From Planctomycetota bacterium (lineage in GTDB: Bacteria; Planctomycetota; UBA1135; GCA-002748355): DNA of 64,000 nucleotides. The translations under genes and the position numbers were made by a program. The stretch spans positions 248,001-312,000 of the forward strand of contig JACKHW010000002.1 of the NCBI GenBank assembly GCA_020638795.1. Direction: 5' to 3'. Shown here one piece after another: positions 18,328-29,238 of this stretch; the stretch's first letter is position 1, and each line of letters starts with the position of its first letter. The notes beneath the pieces are model-generated. The model saw nothing but the letters and a program-made list of their open reading frames with translations, had not been told where the DNA came from and made no database searches.

Positions 18328-18465
18328 GCGAACATCGTGCCAAGCTTCTCATCGGCAGGATGCCGCAATCGCGCCTCACGCGCGGATCGCCCTGTCCCGC
18401 GTGCGGGGCAATCCTGCGCGTCCCGGGTCGTGGGGGGGCGCTGTGAACCGCGGCTCCTGCGCGCT

Positions 18466-20124
18466 TCAGCGCAGGCGACGGTGCGTGCCGGGGGTGTCCG
18501 GACTTCCTTCCTCGCGGTCCTTGATCTCGCGATACGTGTCGTAGTCGCCGAGCACGAAGCGCCACTTGCCATTGCCCTCGAGTGCGAGGATGTGCGTCAC
18601 GACGCGGTTCAAGAAGTACCGGTCGTGGGAGACGATCAGTGCGCTGCCTGGGAAGTTCTCGACCGCTTCTTCGAGCACGCGCAACGTCTGCAGGTCGAGG
18701 TCGTTGGTCGGTTCGTCGAGGATGATGAAGTTGCCGCCGTGACGCAGCAGCTTTGCGAGCTGGACGCGGTTGCGCTGACCACCCGAGAGCGACCCGACCT
18801 TGCGCTGCTGATCTTCGCCTCGGAAGTTGAAGCGCGCGAGATACGCGCGTGACGGGATGAAGCCTTGGCCGAACGGCAGTTCGTGCAGCTCGTCGGTGAT
18901 CTCCTGATACACCGTCTTGTCCGGGTCGAGCGTGAGGCGGTTCTGGTCGACGTAGCACGACTGCACCGTCGAGCCCATCTCGATCTCGCCAGAGTCGTAC
19001 GGCTCCATGCCCATGATCATCTTCATGAGCGTGGTCTTGCCGGTTCCGTTCTCGCCGATGACGCCGACGATCGCACCGGGCTCGACTTCGAACGTCAAGT
19101 GCTCGAACAGCGTGCGATCGCCGAAGCTCTTCGACACGTCGCGCACTTCGAGCACCTTGTTGCCGAGCTTCGGTCCTGGCGGGATCTGGATGTCGATCGC
19201 GTCCTCGCTCCGCTCCTTCTGCTCTTGTCGCATGTCCTCGTAGCGGCGGATGCGTGCCTTGTTCTTGGTCGCGCGCGCTTTCGGATTGGTGCGGATCCAC
19301 TCGAGCTCGGACTTGAGACGGCGCGCACGCGCGGCGTCCTGCTTCTTCTCGACGTCGAGCTTCGCCGACTTCTTCTCGAGGTAGGCCGAGTAGTTGCCCT
19401 CGTACGGAATCGCGCGTCCGCGTTCGATCTCGAGCATCCAGTTGACGACGTTGTCGAGGAAGTAACGGTCGTGCGTGATGAGAATGATCGTGCCGCGGTA
19501 TTGGGCGAGGTGTGTCTCGAGCCAGTGCACGGTATTGGCGTCGAGATGGTTGGTCGGCTCGTCGAGCAGGAGCATGTCGGGATGCTCGAGCAGGATCTTG
19601 CACATCGCGACGCGGCGCTTCTCGCCACCGGACAACGGGCCGATCTTCGCGTCGAGCGGCGGCAAGCCGAGCGCGTGCGACGCCTGATCGAGATGTCGAT
19701 CGAGTTCCCATGCGTCTCGGTGATCGATCTCGGTCTGGAGGACTTCCATCTTCTCCATGACCTTCTGCATCTCGTCGTCGGCGAGCTCTTCGCCGAGGCG
19801 GGCCGCGAGATCTTCATAATCCTTCACGAGCTGGCGAATCGGAGCGACGGCTTCTTCGAGCTGCTCGCGCACCGTCGACTCGTCGGGGAGCACCGGTTCT
19901 TGGGGCACGTATCCGATGCGAAGTCCGTCGGCCGGCATGGCCGCGCCGTCGAACTCCTTGTCGACGCCGGCGAGGATGCGCAGCAGCGTGGTCTTGCCTG
20001 CACCGTTGTTGCCGATGACACCGATCCTGGCTCCTTCGAGGAAGGACAGGTTGATGTTGTCGAGAATGACGTTCTGACCGTAGGCCTTGTGCAAGCCCAC
20101 GAGGTTGAAGACAGGTTTGCTCAC
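18466..20124 (-). CDS. ettA: Energy-dependent translational throttle ABC-F protein
   Basis: A soluble ABC-F ATPase, 552 residues from the GTG at 20124 and close to the 555 of E. coli EttA. Domain 1 has GNNGAGKTT, LSGGEKRRVAMC and LLLDEPTNHLDAN; domain 2 has GENGTGKTT, LSGGQRNRVQLA and ILDEPTNDLDLQ. EttA hallmarks are present: IGYVPQEPVLPDESTVREQL, the arm region before DRHLDQASHALGLPPLDAKI, the linker ELEWIRTNPKARATKNKAR, and IPPGPKLGNKVLEV. It binds the ribosomal E site and gates entry into elongation according to the ADP/ATP ratio. An in-frame ATG at 20328 would add a 68-residue Arg-rich extension absent from the family. A 7-base-stem hairpin (18456-18475) overlaps its stop. Confidence 0.94.
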   Translation of the reverse strand: MSKPVFNLVGLHKAYGQNVILDNINLSFLEGARIGVIGNNGAGKTTLLRILAGVDKEFDGAAMPADGLRIGYVPQEPVLPDESTVREQLEEAVAPIRQLVKDYEDLAARLGEELADDEMQKVMEKMEVLQTEIDHRDAWELDRHLDQASHALGLPPLDAKIGPLSGGEKRRVAMCKILLEHPDMLLLDEPTNHLDANTVHWLETHLAQYRGTIILITHDRYFLDNVVNWMLEIERGRAIPYEGNYSAYLEKKSAKLDVEKKQDAARARRLKSELEWIRTNPKARATKNKARIRRYEDMRQEQKERSEDAIDIQIPPGPKLGNKVLEVRDVSKSFGDRTLFEHLTFEVEPGAIVGVIGENGTGKTTLMKMIMGMEPYDSGEIEMGSTVQSCYVDQNRLTLDPDKTVYQEITDELHELPFGQGFIPSRAYLARFNFRGEDQQRKVGSLSGGQRNRVQLAKLLRHGGNFIILDEPTNDLDLQTLRVLEEAVENFPGSALIVSHDRYFLNRVVTHILALEGNGKWRFVLGDYDTYREIKDREEGSPDTPGTHRRLR

Positions 20125-20358
20125 GGCGCAGCTCGGGAGGGGCTCGACGAGGGGGGCGCCCGAGGCGTGCCGGGCTCCAAATCGGGCGAATACCCTACCC
20201 GTTCGCGTTTTGGACGCGATGGGAAAACGCTCCTGACAAGAGCTGTGGTTCGCCGCCGGACTTCGTCCCATGATTCGACCCGTGTTCTGTTTCCGTCGTT
20301 CGAGCACACGAACCCCGGAGACGTTCACGAGCTCCTGGATCGAACCTCCGCTCGGCGC

Positions 20359-21603
20359 ATGTCACGAACCCTCGCAGTCCTCGCTCTCTCGGCCACCGTT
20401 CTCTCCGCACAGGGAGGCCCGACCAAGGTCACAACGGTCCGCGTCGAATCCCATCGCTTCACCCCGAAGTTCGCCGTGCTCGGCGAACTCGAAGCCAAGC
20501 GCACGGTCCAGATCGGCGCCGAGGTCGCCGGGCGCGTTGCGTCGACCGAGTTCGAGGAAGGTGAACGCTTCGAGGAAGGCGACAGTCTCCTTCACCTCGA
20601 CGTCAAGACTCGTGAGATCGCTGCGCGCGGTGCGAAGGCGCGGCTCGAAGTCGCACGTCAGCAGCTCGCCGAATACAAAGCCGGCGCTCGCCCCGAAGAA
20701 ATCCTCGAAGCGCAAGCCGGAGTCGAGCGCGCGAAAGCGCTTCTCGCCGAGGCCGAAGAGGACCTCGAACGAGAACGCGGCAAGCAACGGTCGGACATCG
20801 GTTCGCAGAAGTCGCTGACCGTCGCGGCAGCACTCGCGGCAACTCGTCGCGCCGAACTCGCGAGTGCCGAACAACAACTCGCGCTCGTGCGTCTCGGTCC
20901 GCGTGTCGAACAACTCGCGCGTGCCGAGGCGGAAGTCGCGCTTCGTCAGAGCGAAGTCGATGCGATCGAAGACGAGATCCAGCGCGCGACGATCAAGGCG
21001 CCGTTCACGTCGGCAGTCGTCGAGAAGCACGTCGGGACGGGAAGCTACGTGCGCGCTGGGGATCCGGTCGCGAGTCTCGTGCAGATCGATCCGATTCGGG
21101 TCACGCTCTCCGTGCCCGAACGCAATCTCGCACTCGCGAAGATCGGCTCGGAAGTCCGGATGCGGATCGATGCCTTCCACGACGAGGAGTTCCGTGGCGA
21201 GATCAAGGCCATCGTGCCGCGAGGGGACAAGCTCGCGCGATCGTTCCCGGTTCGCCTCGAGATGGCGAACAAGGATGGTCGCCTGCTCCCCGGCATGTTC
21301 GTTCGGGCCGAGCTCGAGGGTGAGAGTCATGACGGCATGGCGGTTCCGCGGGACGCCGTCGTGACGTCGGGTACCGGCAGCATCGTCTATACCGTGGTCG
21401 ACGGGAAGGCTTCGATCGTCCCGGTCTCCCTCGGAGAGGTCGATGGTGATCTCGTCGAAGTCCGCGGACCGCTCACCGGCGGCGCCGAGATCATCGTGCG
21501 TGGTAACGACGGTCTGCGACCTGGCACGCCCGTCGTCGTGTTGCCACCTGCCGATGCCGGTACGAATGGCGCGAGTGGCGCCGAGGGAGGCGCCAAACGA
21601 TGA
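20359..21603 (+). CDS. Efflux RND transporter periplasmic adaptor subunit
   Basis: A 414-residue HlyD/AcrA-type membrane fusion protein. A short signal peptide (LAVLALSATVLSAQG) is followed by a first half-lipoyl segment around VQIGAEVAGRVASTEFEEGE, a coiled-coil hairpin rich in Ala/Glu (AEAEEDLERERGKQ and later ARAEAEVALRQSEVDAIEDE), and the returning lipoyl part TIKAPFTSAVVEKHVGTGSY. A beta-barrel follows (RVTLSVPERNLALAKIG) and a membrane-proximal domain (MAVPRDAVVTSG). It would link the inner-membrane pump to an outer-membrane channel. The last ATGA overlaps the pump gene start, so the two are one transcript. No outer-membrane TolC-type gene is nearby. Confidence 0.92.
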   Translation: MSRTLAVLALSATVLSAQGGPTKVTTVRVESHRFTPKFAVLGELEAKRTVQIGAEVAGRVASTEFEEGERFEEGDSLLHLDVKTREIAARGAKARLEVARQQLAEYKAGARPEEILEAQAGVERAKALLAEAEEDLERERGKQRSDIGSQKSLTVAAALAATRRAELASAEQQLALVRLGPRVEQLARAEAEVALRQSEVDAIEDEIQRATIKAPFTSAVVEKHVGTGSYVRAGDPVASLVQIDPIRVTLSVPERNLALAKIGSEVRMRIDAFHDEEFRGEIKAIVPRGDKLARSFPVRLEMANKDGRLLPGMFVRAELEGESHDGMAVPRDAVVTSGTGSIVYTVVDGKASIVPVSLGEVDGDLVEVRGPLTGGAEIIVRGNDGLRPGTPVVVLPPADAGTNGASGAEGGAKR

Positions 21604-24600
21604 ACCCGGTCAAGTTCGCGATCGACCGCCCGGTCACGGTGCTCGTCGGCGTGATCCTCGTCATCCTCTTCGGCACGCTCGCGATCACGACGCTGCCGAT
21701 CCAACTGACGCCGAACGTCGACAAGCCGGTCGTCACGGTCGCGACGTTCTGGGAAGGCGCATCTCCGAACGAGGTCGAGCGCGAAATCGTCGACGAGCAA
21801 GAAGAGAAGCTCAAGAGCATCCCTGGCCTGATCGAGATGACGTCGACGGCCGTCGAGGGGTCGGCGACGATCGAACTCGAGTTCGGCGTCGCCAAGGACA
21901 TGTCGCGCGCGCTGCTCGACGTCAACGAGAAGCTGCGCCAGGTACCGAGCTACCCGGAGAACGTAGATGAGCCCGTCGTCTCGTCCGGCGACACGGGTGC
22001 GGCGGCCGCGATCGCGTGGTTCATCCTGCGTCGGACCAAGGACTCGCCCGTCGAGCCCGAGGCGATCGTCGAGTGGCAGACCTTCCTCACCGAAGAGGTC
22101 AAGCCGCGGCTCGAACGCGCCGAGGGAATCGCGACCGTCGGCATCATCGGTGGTGTCGATCGCGAAGTGCACATCGACGTCGACCCGTCCGCGCTCGCGG
22201 CGCGCAAGCTGTCGCTCGGCGACGTGCGCGACGCGATTCGCCGACGCAACGTCGACGTGTCGGCCGGTGACATCGAGCTCGGCAAGCGCACCAACAAGAT
22301 TCGGACGGTCGGCAAGTTCGAGAGCCTCGCGGAGATCGAAGGGCTGCTGGTATCGCAGCGCGACGGTCAGCCGGTCTACCTTCGTGACGTCGCGACGGTG
22401 AAGTTCGGTTACAAAGAACCGAAGCGCACCGTCCGTTCGCTCGGACAACCCGCGATCGCGGTCAACGCTTCGCGCGAGACGGGTACCAACATCATCACGG
22501 TGATGAGCGCGCTTCAAGCCGCCGTCGCGGACGTCAACGACACGATCCTGCGTCCCGAGGGGCTCGAACTCGTCCAGGTTTACGACCAGACCGATTACAT
22601 CTACAGCGCGATCGACCTCGTGCTGCAGAACCTCTGGGTCGGCGGTGCGCTCGCGATCATCGTGTTGCTGCTCTTCCTGCGGCAGATCCGCAGCACGCTC
22701 GTCGTCGGGCTCGCGATCCCGATCTCGACGATCGGTGCCTTCCTCGGCCTCGTCGCGCTCGGTCGCAATCTCAACGTGATCAGCTTGGCGGGGCTCGCGT
22801 TCGCGGTCGGCATGGTCGTCGACAATTCGATCGTCGTCCTCGAGAACATCTACCGCCATCGCCAGATGGGGAAGACCGCGTTCGCCGCCGCTCTCGACGG
22901 CACGCGTGAGGTGTGGGGTGCGGTCGTCGCGTCGACGTTGACGACCCTCGCCGTCTTCATTCCGGTCGTGTTCGTACAAGAAGAGGCTGGCCAGCTCTTC
23001 GCGGACATCGCGATCGCGATCAGTGCCGCGGTGTTCATGTCGCTGATCGTGTCCGTGCTCTTCATCCCGATGCTGTCCGCGCGCCTCGTCGCGGAGACGT
23101 CGCACAAGGGCATCCTCGGCGACCTATTCGGACTCGTGCCGCTTGCCGAGAAGTTCACGAACGGCGTCACCAAGACCGTGCTCTGGATCAATGCGTCGCT
23201 CTGGCGTGGATTCGCGACCGTCGTCGTCATCGTCGGACTCGCTGTCGGGATCTCGTGGTTCCTCGCACCACGCATGAACTACCTGCCCAACGGCAATCAG
23301 AACCTCGTGTTCGGATTCATGATCGCGCCGCCCGGTTCGTCACGCGGCGAGTTCGATCGCATCGCGCACCAAATCGAGACGACGCTCGCACCGTATTGGG
23401 GTGTCGACAAGAGCGTGGATCTCCCGGCGGAGTTGCGCAAACCAGCTTGGTATCAGGGACCGGGCGAGATCCCGGGGCTCGAGAACTTCTTCTTCGTCGC
23501 GCTCGAGAGCACGGCGTTCCTCGGTGCGCGCAGTCTCGACGAGAACAACGTCGCACCGATCGCGGCGCTGCTGACGCAGGCTGCGCAGTCGATCCCGGGC
23601 ATCATGCTCTTCGCGTCGCAGCGATCGCTCTTCGAGCGCGGTGTCGGCGGCGGATCGACGATCGACCTCGAGATCAGCGGCTACGACCTCGAAGCCAACA
23701 AGAACGCCGCGCTCGCGCTGATGGGCCCGATCGCCGGTCGTCTGGGATTCCCACGGCCCGAACCATCGAACTTCGCGCTCGGCGCTCCCGAACTGCAGAT
23801 CCGCGTCGACGAGGCGCGCGCCGCCGAACTCGGAGTCACATCGTCCGAGCTCGGCTTCGTCGTTCGCACGATGGTCGATGGTTCCAAGGTCGACGAGTTC
23901 CGTGACCGCGGTGTGACACTCGACGTCAAGTTGCGCCCGAACGGTGGGCCACGCGGCGCGACCGCGCTCGAAGAACTACCGATCTGGACGCCCGTCGGCC
24001 GACAGGTCGCACTCGGCTCGGTCGCATCGTTGAGTGTGACGACGAGCCCGACCGAAATCCGTCACATCGAAGAGGACCGTGCGATCCGCCTGAAGGTCAC
24101 ACCGCCGCCGGGTATGGACCTCGCGTCGGCGATGGACGTGCTCGATAACGAGATCGTCAAGCCTGCACGGAGCTCTGGCGCGATCCCGAAATCGGTACGC
24201 ACGGGTCTGTCCGGCACCGCCGACAAACTCGTCAAGACACGCGAAGCACTCGGAGGCAACTTCCTCCTCGCGCTCGTGATCACGTATCTCCTGCTCGCAT
24301 CCCTGTTCGAGAGCTTCTTGTTCCCGTTCGTGATCATGCTGTCGGTGCCGCTCGCGGCCGTCGGCGGCATCGCAGGGCTCCGCCTCGTCGGCATGTTCAG
24401 CGATCAACAACTCGACGTGCTCACGATGCTCGGCTTCGTGATCCTCATCGGAACGGTGGTCAACAACGCGATCCTGATCGTGCACCAAGCACTCCAAAAC
24501 GTCGCCGCCGACCCCGACGCAGGCATCGACGCCGCAATCGGTGACTCGGTCCGCACCCGCATCCGACCGATCTTCATGTCGACGCTGACGTCCGTGCTCG

Positions 24601-24773
24601 GAATGCTGCCCCTCGTGCTCTTCCCCGGCGCCGGAAGCGAACTCTACCGCGGCCTCGGCAGCGTCGTCGTCGGCGGTCTCCTGGCCTCGACGATCTTCAC
24701 GCTCTTCGTCGTGCCAGCGCTGTTCCGCATCACGTGGGTCGCCAAGTCGAAGGTGCTCGCGCGCGCTCGCTGA
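21600..24773 (+). CDS. Efflux RND transporter permease subunit (HAE1 family)
   Basis: A 1057-residue inner-membrane proton-driven exporter. It has the RND layout: TM1 near the N-terminus (PVTVLVGVILVILFGTLAI), a large periplasmic porter domain, then TM2-TM6 from about residue 345 with the classic GMVVDNSIVVLENIYRHRQMG (TM4 Asp-rich motif), a second periplasmic domain, and TM8-TM12 at the end with FVILIGTVVNNAILIVHQAL and TRIRPIFMSTLTSVLGMLPL. Substrate is unknown; typical ones are drugs, dyes or lipids. It is coupled to the adaptor by an ATGA overlap at 21600-21603 and followed by a hairpin repeat region. Confidence 0.94.
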   Translation: MNPVKFAIDRPVTVLVGVILVILFGTLAITTLPIQLTPNVDKPVVTVATFWEGASPNEVEREIVDEQEEKLKSIPGLIEMTSTAVEGSATIELEFGVAKDMSRALLDVNEKLRQVPSYPENVDEPVVSSGDTGAAAAIAWFILRRTKDSPVEPEAIVEWQTFLTEEVKPRLERAEGIATVGIIGGVDREVHIDVDPSALAARKLSLGDVRDAIRRRNVDVSAGDIELGKRTNKIRTVGKFESLAEIEGLLVSQRDGQPVYLRDVATVKFGYKEPKRTVRSLGQPAIAVNASRETGTNIITVMSALQAAVADVNDTILRPEGLELVQVYDQTDYIYSAIDLVLQNLWVGGALAIIVLLLFLRQIRSTLVVGLAIPISTIGAFLGLVALGRNLNVISLAGLAFAVGMVVDNSIVVLENIYRHRQMGKTAFAAALDGTREVWGAVVASTLTTLAVFIPVVFVQEEAGQLFADIAIAISAAVFMSLIVSVLFIPMLSARLVAETSHKGILGDLFGLVPLAEKFTNGVTKTVLWINASLWRGFATVVVIVGLAVGISWFLAPRMNYLPNGNQNLVFGFMIAPPGSSRGEFDRIAHQIETTLAPYWGVDKSVDLPAELRKPAWYQGPGEIPGLENFFFVALESTAFLGARSLDENNVAPIAALLTQAAQSIPGIMLFASQRSLFERGVGGGSTIDLEISGYDLEANKNAALALMGPIAGRLGFPRPEPSNFALGAPELQIRVDEARAAELGVTSSELGFVVRTMVDGSKVDEFRDRGVTLDVKLRPNGGPRGATALEELPIWTPVGRQVALGSVASLSVTTSPTEIRHIEEDRAIRLKVTPPPGMDLASAMDVLDNEIVKPARSSGAIPKSVRTGLSGTADKLVKTREALGGNFLLALVITYLLLASLFESFLFPFVIMLSVPLAAVGGIAGLRLVGMFSDQQLDVLTMLGFVILIGTVVNNAILIVHQALQNVAADPDAGIDAAIGDSVRTRIRPIFMSTLTSVLGMLPLVLFPGAGSELYRGLGSVVVGGLLASTIFTLFVVPALFRITWVAKSKVLARAR

Positions 24774-24804
24774 GCTGCGTTGTTTGTGCTGGTGCTGGCG
24801 TGCT

Positions 24805-24965
24805 CGTGCTGTCGAGCCTGCGCCGGTTGCTGGCTCGTCCACGGGCGCCGCGCCCTGGGGAATCCAGGGGGCCGGCGCCTACGGCGGCCAGAGGCCGCCT
24901 GGCGTCTCGTCCCCCTGGATTCCCCAGGGCACGGCTTCCGTGGACATCGCAGCCGTCGAACGCGA
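24805..24965 (+). repeat. Large hairpin repeat, copy 1
   Basis: About 160 bases that recur inverted at 25783-25940 with about 95 per cent identity over the central 120 bases. Inside it is a long palindrome: outer TCCACGG (24838-24844) pairs with CCGTGGA (24938-24944), a perfect 19-base arm (24853-24871) pairs with 24911-24929, and an inner GGCGGCC-AGA-GGCCGCC hairpin sits at the tip. The rest of 24774-25143 shows no gene. Confidence 0.9.
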
Positions 24966-25143
24966 GCGGGTGTTGTTCGCCGGTTGCTGACCAGGTTTGC
25001 TGAATCGACGACGCTCTAGGAAGTCGCTGGGATGGGGGAGGCACGGCGCTCGGTCTGCCTGGGCAGCACGGCCGAAGGCGATCCTCGGTCGGACGTGATT
25101 CCCGCCAGTTGAATCTGCGGTCGGTCCGCTCCAGGTGGTCCTG

Positions 25144-25641
25144 ATGGCCATTCACACGCTGCATTCGACTCAGGTGATCGAGACGACGCTCGACGAGGCG
25201 TGGAGCTTCTTCTCCAATCCGCGCAACCTCGCTCGCATCACGCCGCCGAGCCTCGGATTCGAAGTGCGCACCAAGGATTTGCCCGATTCGATCCACGCGG
25301 GCTTGATGATCGAGTATCGCGTGCGACCACTCCTCGGGATCCCGACGACCTGGCTCACGGAGATCACGCAGGTGCGCGAACGTGCGTACTTCGTCGACGA
25401 ACAACGCATCGGTCCGTACCGAATCTGGCATCACGAACACGGATTCCGTGAACTCGCCCCCGGACGCGTCGAAATCGAAGATCGCGTCACGTACGTCGTC
25501 CCGTTCGGCCCGCTGGGCACGATCCTCCACAAACTCGTGATCCAGCGACGCCTCGCCGAGATCTTCGAGTTCCGGAAAGGCATCATCACCGGGCTGTTCT
25601 CTCCCGTTGAGAATTCCGTCCCGGCAGCAGCGGTCCAGTAG
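25144..25641 (+). CDS. SRPBCC family protein (START/Bet v1-like lipid-binding fold)
   Basis: A 165-residue single-domain protein with the usual start of this group: HSTQVIETTLDEAWSFFSNP followed by RNLARITPPSLGFEV. Strands LTEITQVRERAYFVDEQRIG and a C-terminal helix RRLAEIFEFRKGIITGLF complete the helix-grip fold. Such proteins bind hydrophobic ligands; members near photolyase or carotenoid genes are common, but none is nearby here. AGGTGG stands 5 bases before the ATG at 25144, which decides that start over an in-frame GTG at 25135. The gene is flanked on both sides by inverted copies of a hairpin repeat. Confidence 0.85.
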   Translation: MAIHTLHSTQVIETTLDEAWSFFSNPRNLARITPPSLGFEVRTKDLPDSIHAGLMIEYRVRPLLGIPTTWLTEITQVRERAYFVDEQRIGPYRIWHHEHGFRELAPGRVEIEDRVTYVVPFGPLGTILHKLVIQRRLAEIFEFRKGIITGLFSPVENSVPAAAVQ

Positions 25642-25782
25642 TCGGAGTGGCAATTGCGGATAGCGGCTCGATGGCACGCTGACGGCGCTGCGCTCCTTCG
25701 ACAAAGCGGCGGGCTGTCCTCCGCAATGCAACGCTGTCCGTCCTGCAGCGACTGCACGAACGTGCATGGCTCGCTGTCTCTA

Positions 25783-25940
25783 CCGTTCGCGACGGCTGCG
25801 ATGTCCACGGAAGCCGTGCCCTGGGGTTTCCAGAGCGACGCGACGCCAGGCGGCCTCTGGCCGCCGTAAGCGCCGGCCCCCTGGATTCCCCAGGGCGCGG
25901 CGCCCGTGGACGAGCCAGCAGCCGCAAGCGCGACAGCACG
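25783..25940 (-). repeat. Large hairpin repeat, copy 2 (inverted)
   Basis: Reverse-complement of 24805-24965. Five of the six mismatches in the central 120 bases lie in one outer arm, so the palindrome is better preserved in copy 1. Here the intact arm (CCCCTGGATTCCCCAGGG) faces a diverged partner (CCCTGGGGTTTCCAGAG). The stretch 25642-25973 holds nothing else I can support. Confidence 0.9.
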
Positions 25941-25973
25941 CGCACGGCCGCGCAAGCACGAGCAGAGCAGTGA

Positions 25974-26927
25974 TCAAGCGCGGCGTGCGACTTTGTTGGC
26001 GAGGATCGAGACGAGGATGCCGAGGGCGACGTAGCCGAGGACCACTTCGGTGACGACGACGAATTGGCCGGCGAGGTTGAGGGGAGTGATGTCGCCGAAG
26101 CCGAGCGTCGTGAACGTGACGATCGAGTAATAGAACGGGGCGAACCAGGTGTCTTCGGTTCCCTTCACCGCGATGAGCGGGATCGTCTTCTGTGCGTAGA
26201 CGAGACCGAAGAACAGTGCGAGTAGCGCTGAAATGCACACGACGCGGGTGATGCAGCGACCACAGTCACTCGTGTACTTCCACAGTGCGTAGAGCTTGGG
26301 GTTGACGAGGGCGAAGTGCTCGAGCCAGTCCTGGTCTTCGACGTCACGTTTGAAGAACGGGTTGCCGAAACACGTGCTCGCGTGGACTCCGGCGCAACGC
26401 ATCGTGTGGATCTCGTAGTGAATCTCGCCGACGTACGTATCGCGCAGCCGCGCGGCGCGAAGGTCCGCGCCGGTCACGTCGGCGCGATAGAGATTGGCGT
26501 TGTCGAGATCGGCGTGGTGGAGGTTCGCGCCGATGAGTTTCGCTCCGGAGAGGTCCGCGCCCTTGAGCTTCGCGTGTTCGAGGTTGGCGTACGACAAGTC
26601 GGCGGAGCGTAGGTCCGCGTTCTCGAGATCGGCCCACCGCAGGTCGGCGCCTACGAAGGCGACTCCGTGAAGCTCGGAGCCGACGAGCTTGGCTCGAAAG
26701 AGCTCGGCCTTCGTGAAGTCCGATCCCATGAACGAGCTGTCACTGAGATCGGCATCGGTCAGTTCGGCTCCCGAGAGATTGGCTCCGACGAGCATCGCGT
26801 CGCGCAACTGCAGGCGACGCAGGTCCGCGTGCTCGAGGTCGAGCGTGGTCGATGGATTCTCCATCTGCCACTGCATCAGTGCAGGCAGACCGGAGCGCAG
26901 AATCTCGACATGTTGCGGATACGGCAT
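25974..26927 (-). CDS. Pentapeptide-repeat protein with C-terminal two-helix ion channel domain
   Basis: A 317-residue protein joining two modules. Residues of about 30-165 are A(D/N)LxxA-type pentapeptide repeats, forming a right-handed quadrilateral beta-helix. A linker with four cysteines follows (Cys178, Cys186, Cys222, Cys225). The C-terminus is a two-helix channel: TM1 about 226-245, pore loop with TTLGFGD (273-279, the potassium filter motif TxGxGD), TM2 about 286-310, ending in basic residues. It probably forms tetrameric cation channels with the repeat domain in the cytoplasm. The ATG at 26927 is the only plausible start. No obvious promoter or Shine-Dalgarno is visible. Confidence 0.88.
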   Translation of the reverse strand: MPYPQHVEILRSGLPALMQWQMENPSTTLDLEHADLRRLQLRDAMLVGANLSGAELTDADLSDSSFMGSDFTKAELFRAKLVGSELHGVAFVGADLRWADLENADLRSADLSYANLEHAKLKGADLSGAKLIGANLHHADLDNANLYRADVTGADLRAARLRDTYVGEIHYEIHTMRCAGVHASTCFGNPFFKRDVEDQDWLEHFALVNPKLYALWKYTSDCGRCITRVVCISALLALFFGLVYAQKTIPLIAVKGTEDTWFAPFYYSIVTFTTLGFGDITPLNLAGQFVVVTEVVLGYVALGILVSILANKVARRA

Positions 26928-27029
26928 CGAAGAAGCGTCGCGAACGCCATGACGGCACGGGTCCTTCTTGTTCGGCTCGATCGAGTCCGGAGGTTGATCC
27001 GGATCGCGGCGGGATAGGGTCCCGTCGGT

Positions 27030-29111
<2,082 letters not shown>

Positions 29112-29238
29112 CTGCGCACGGTAGCAACGACCGCGCCGCGTCAGGAGCACCTTGCGATCGACCGTGTGGGGTTTCGCAGCGATACGCCGCGGCGCCTCCA
29201 GGCGAATCGTCGACGTGGAGCTTGGTATCGTGCGTCCT

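Noticed and set aside
21387..23105. Minus-strand Arg/Asp-rich frame across the RND pump
   Set aside because: Composition typical of an antisense reading of coding DNA; the plus strand is a complete pump.
24734..25003. Short frames inside the hairpin repeat
   Set aside because: All frames are open over the palindrome and give proline/glycine-rich nonsense; the repeat structure explains the sequence.
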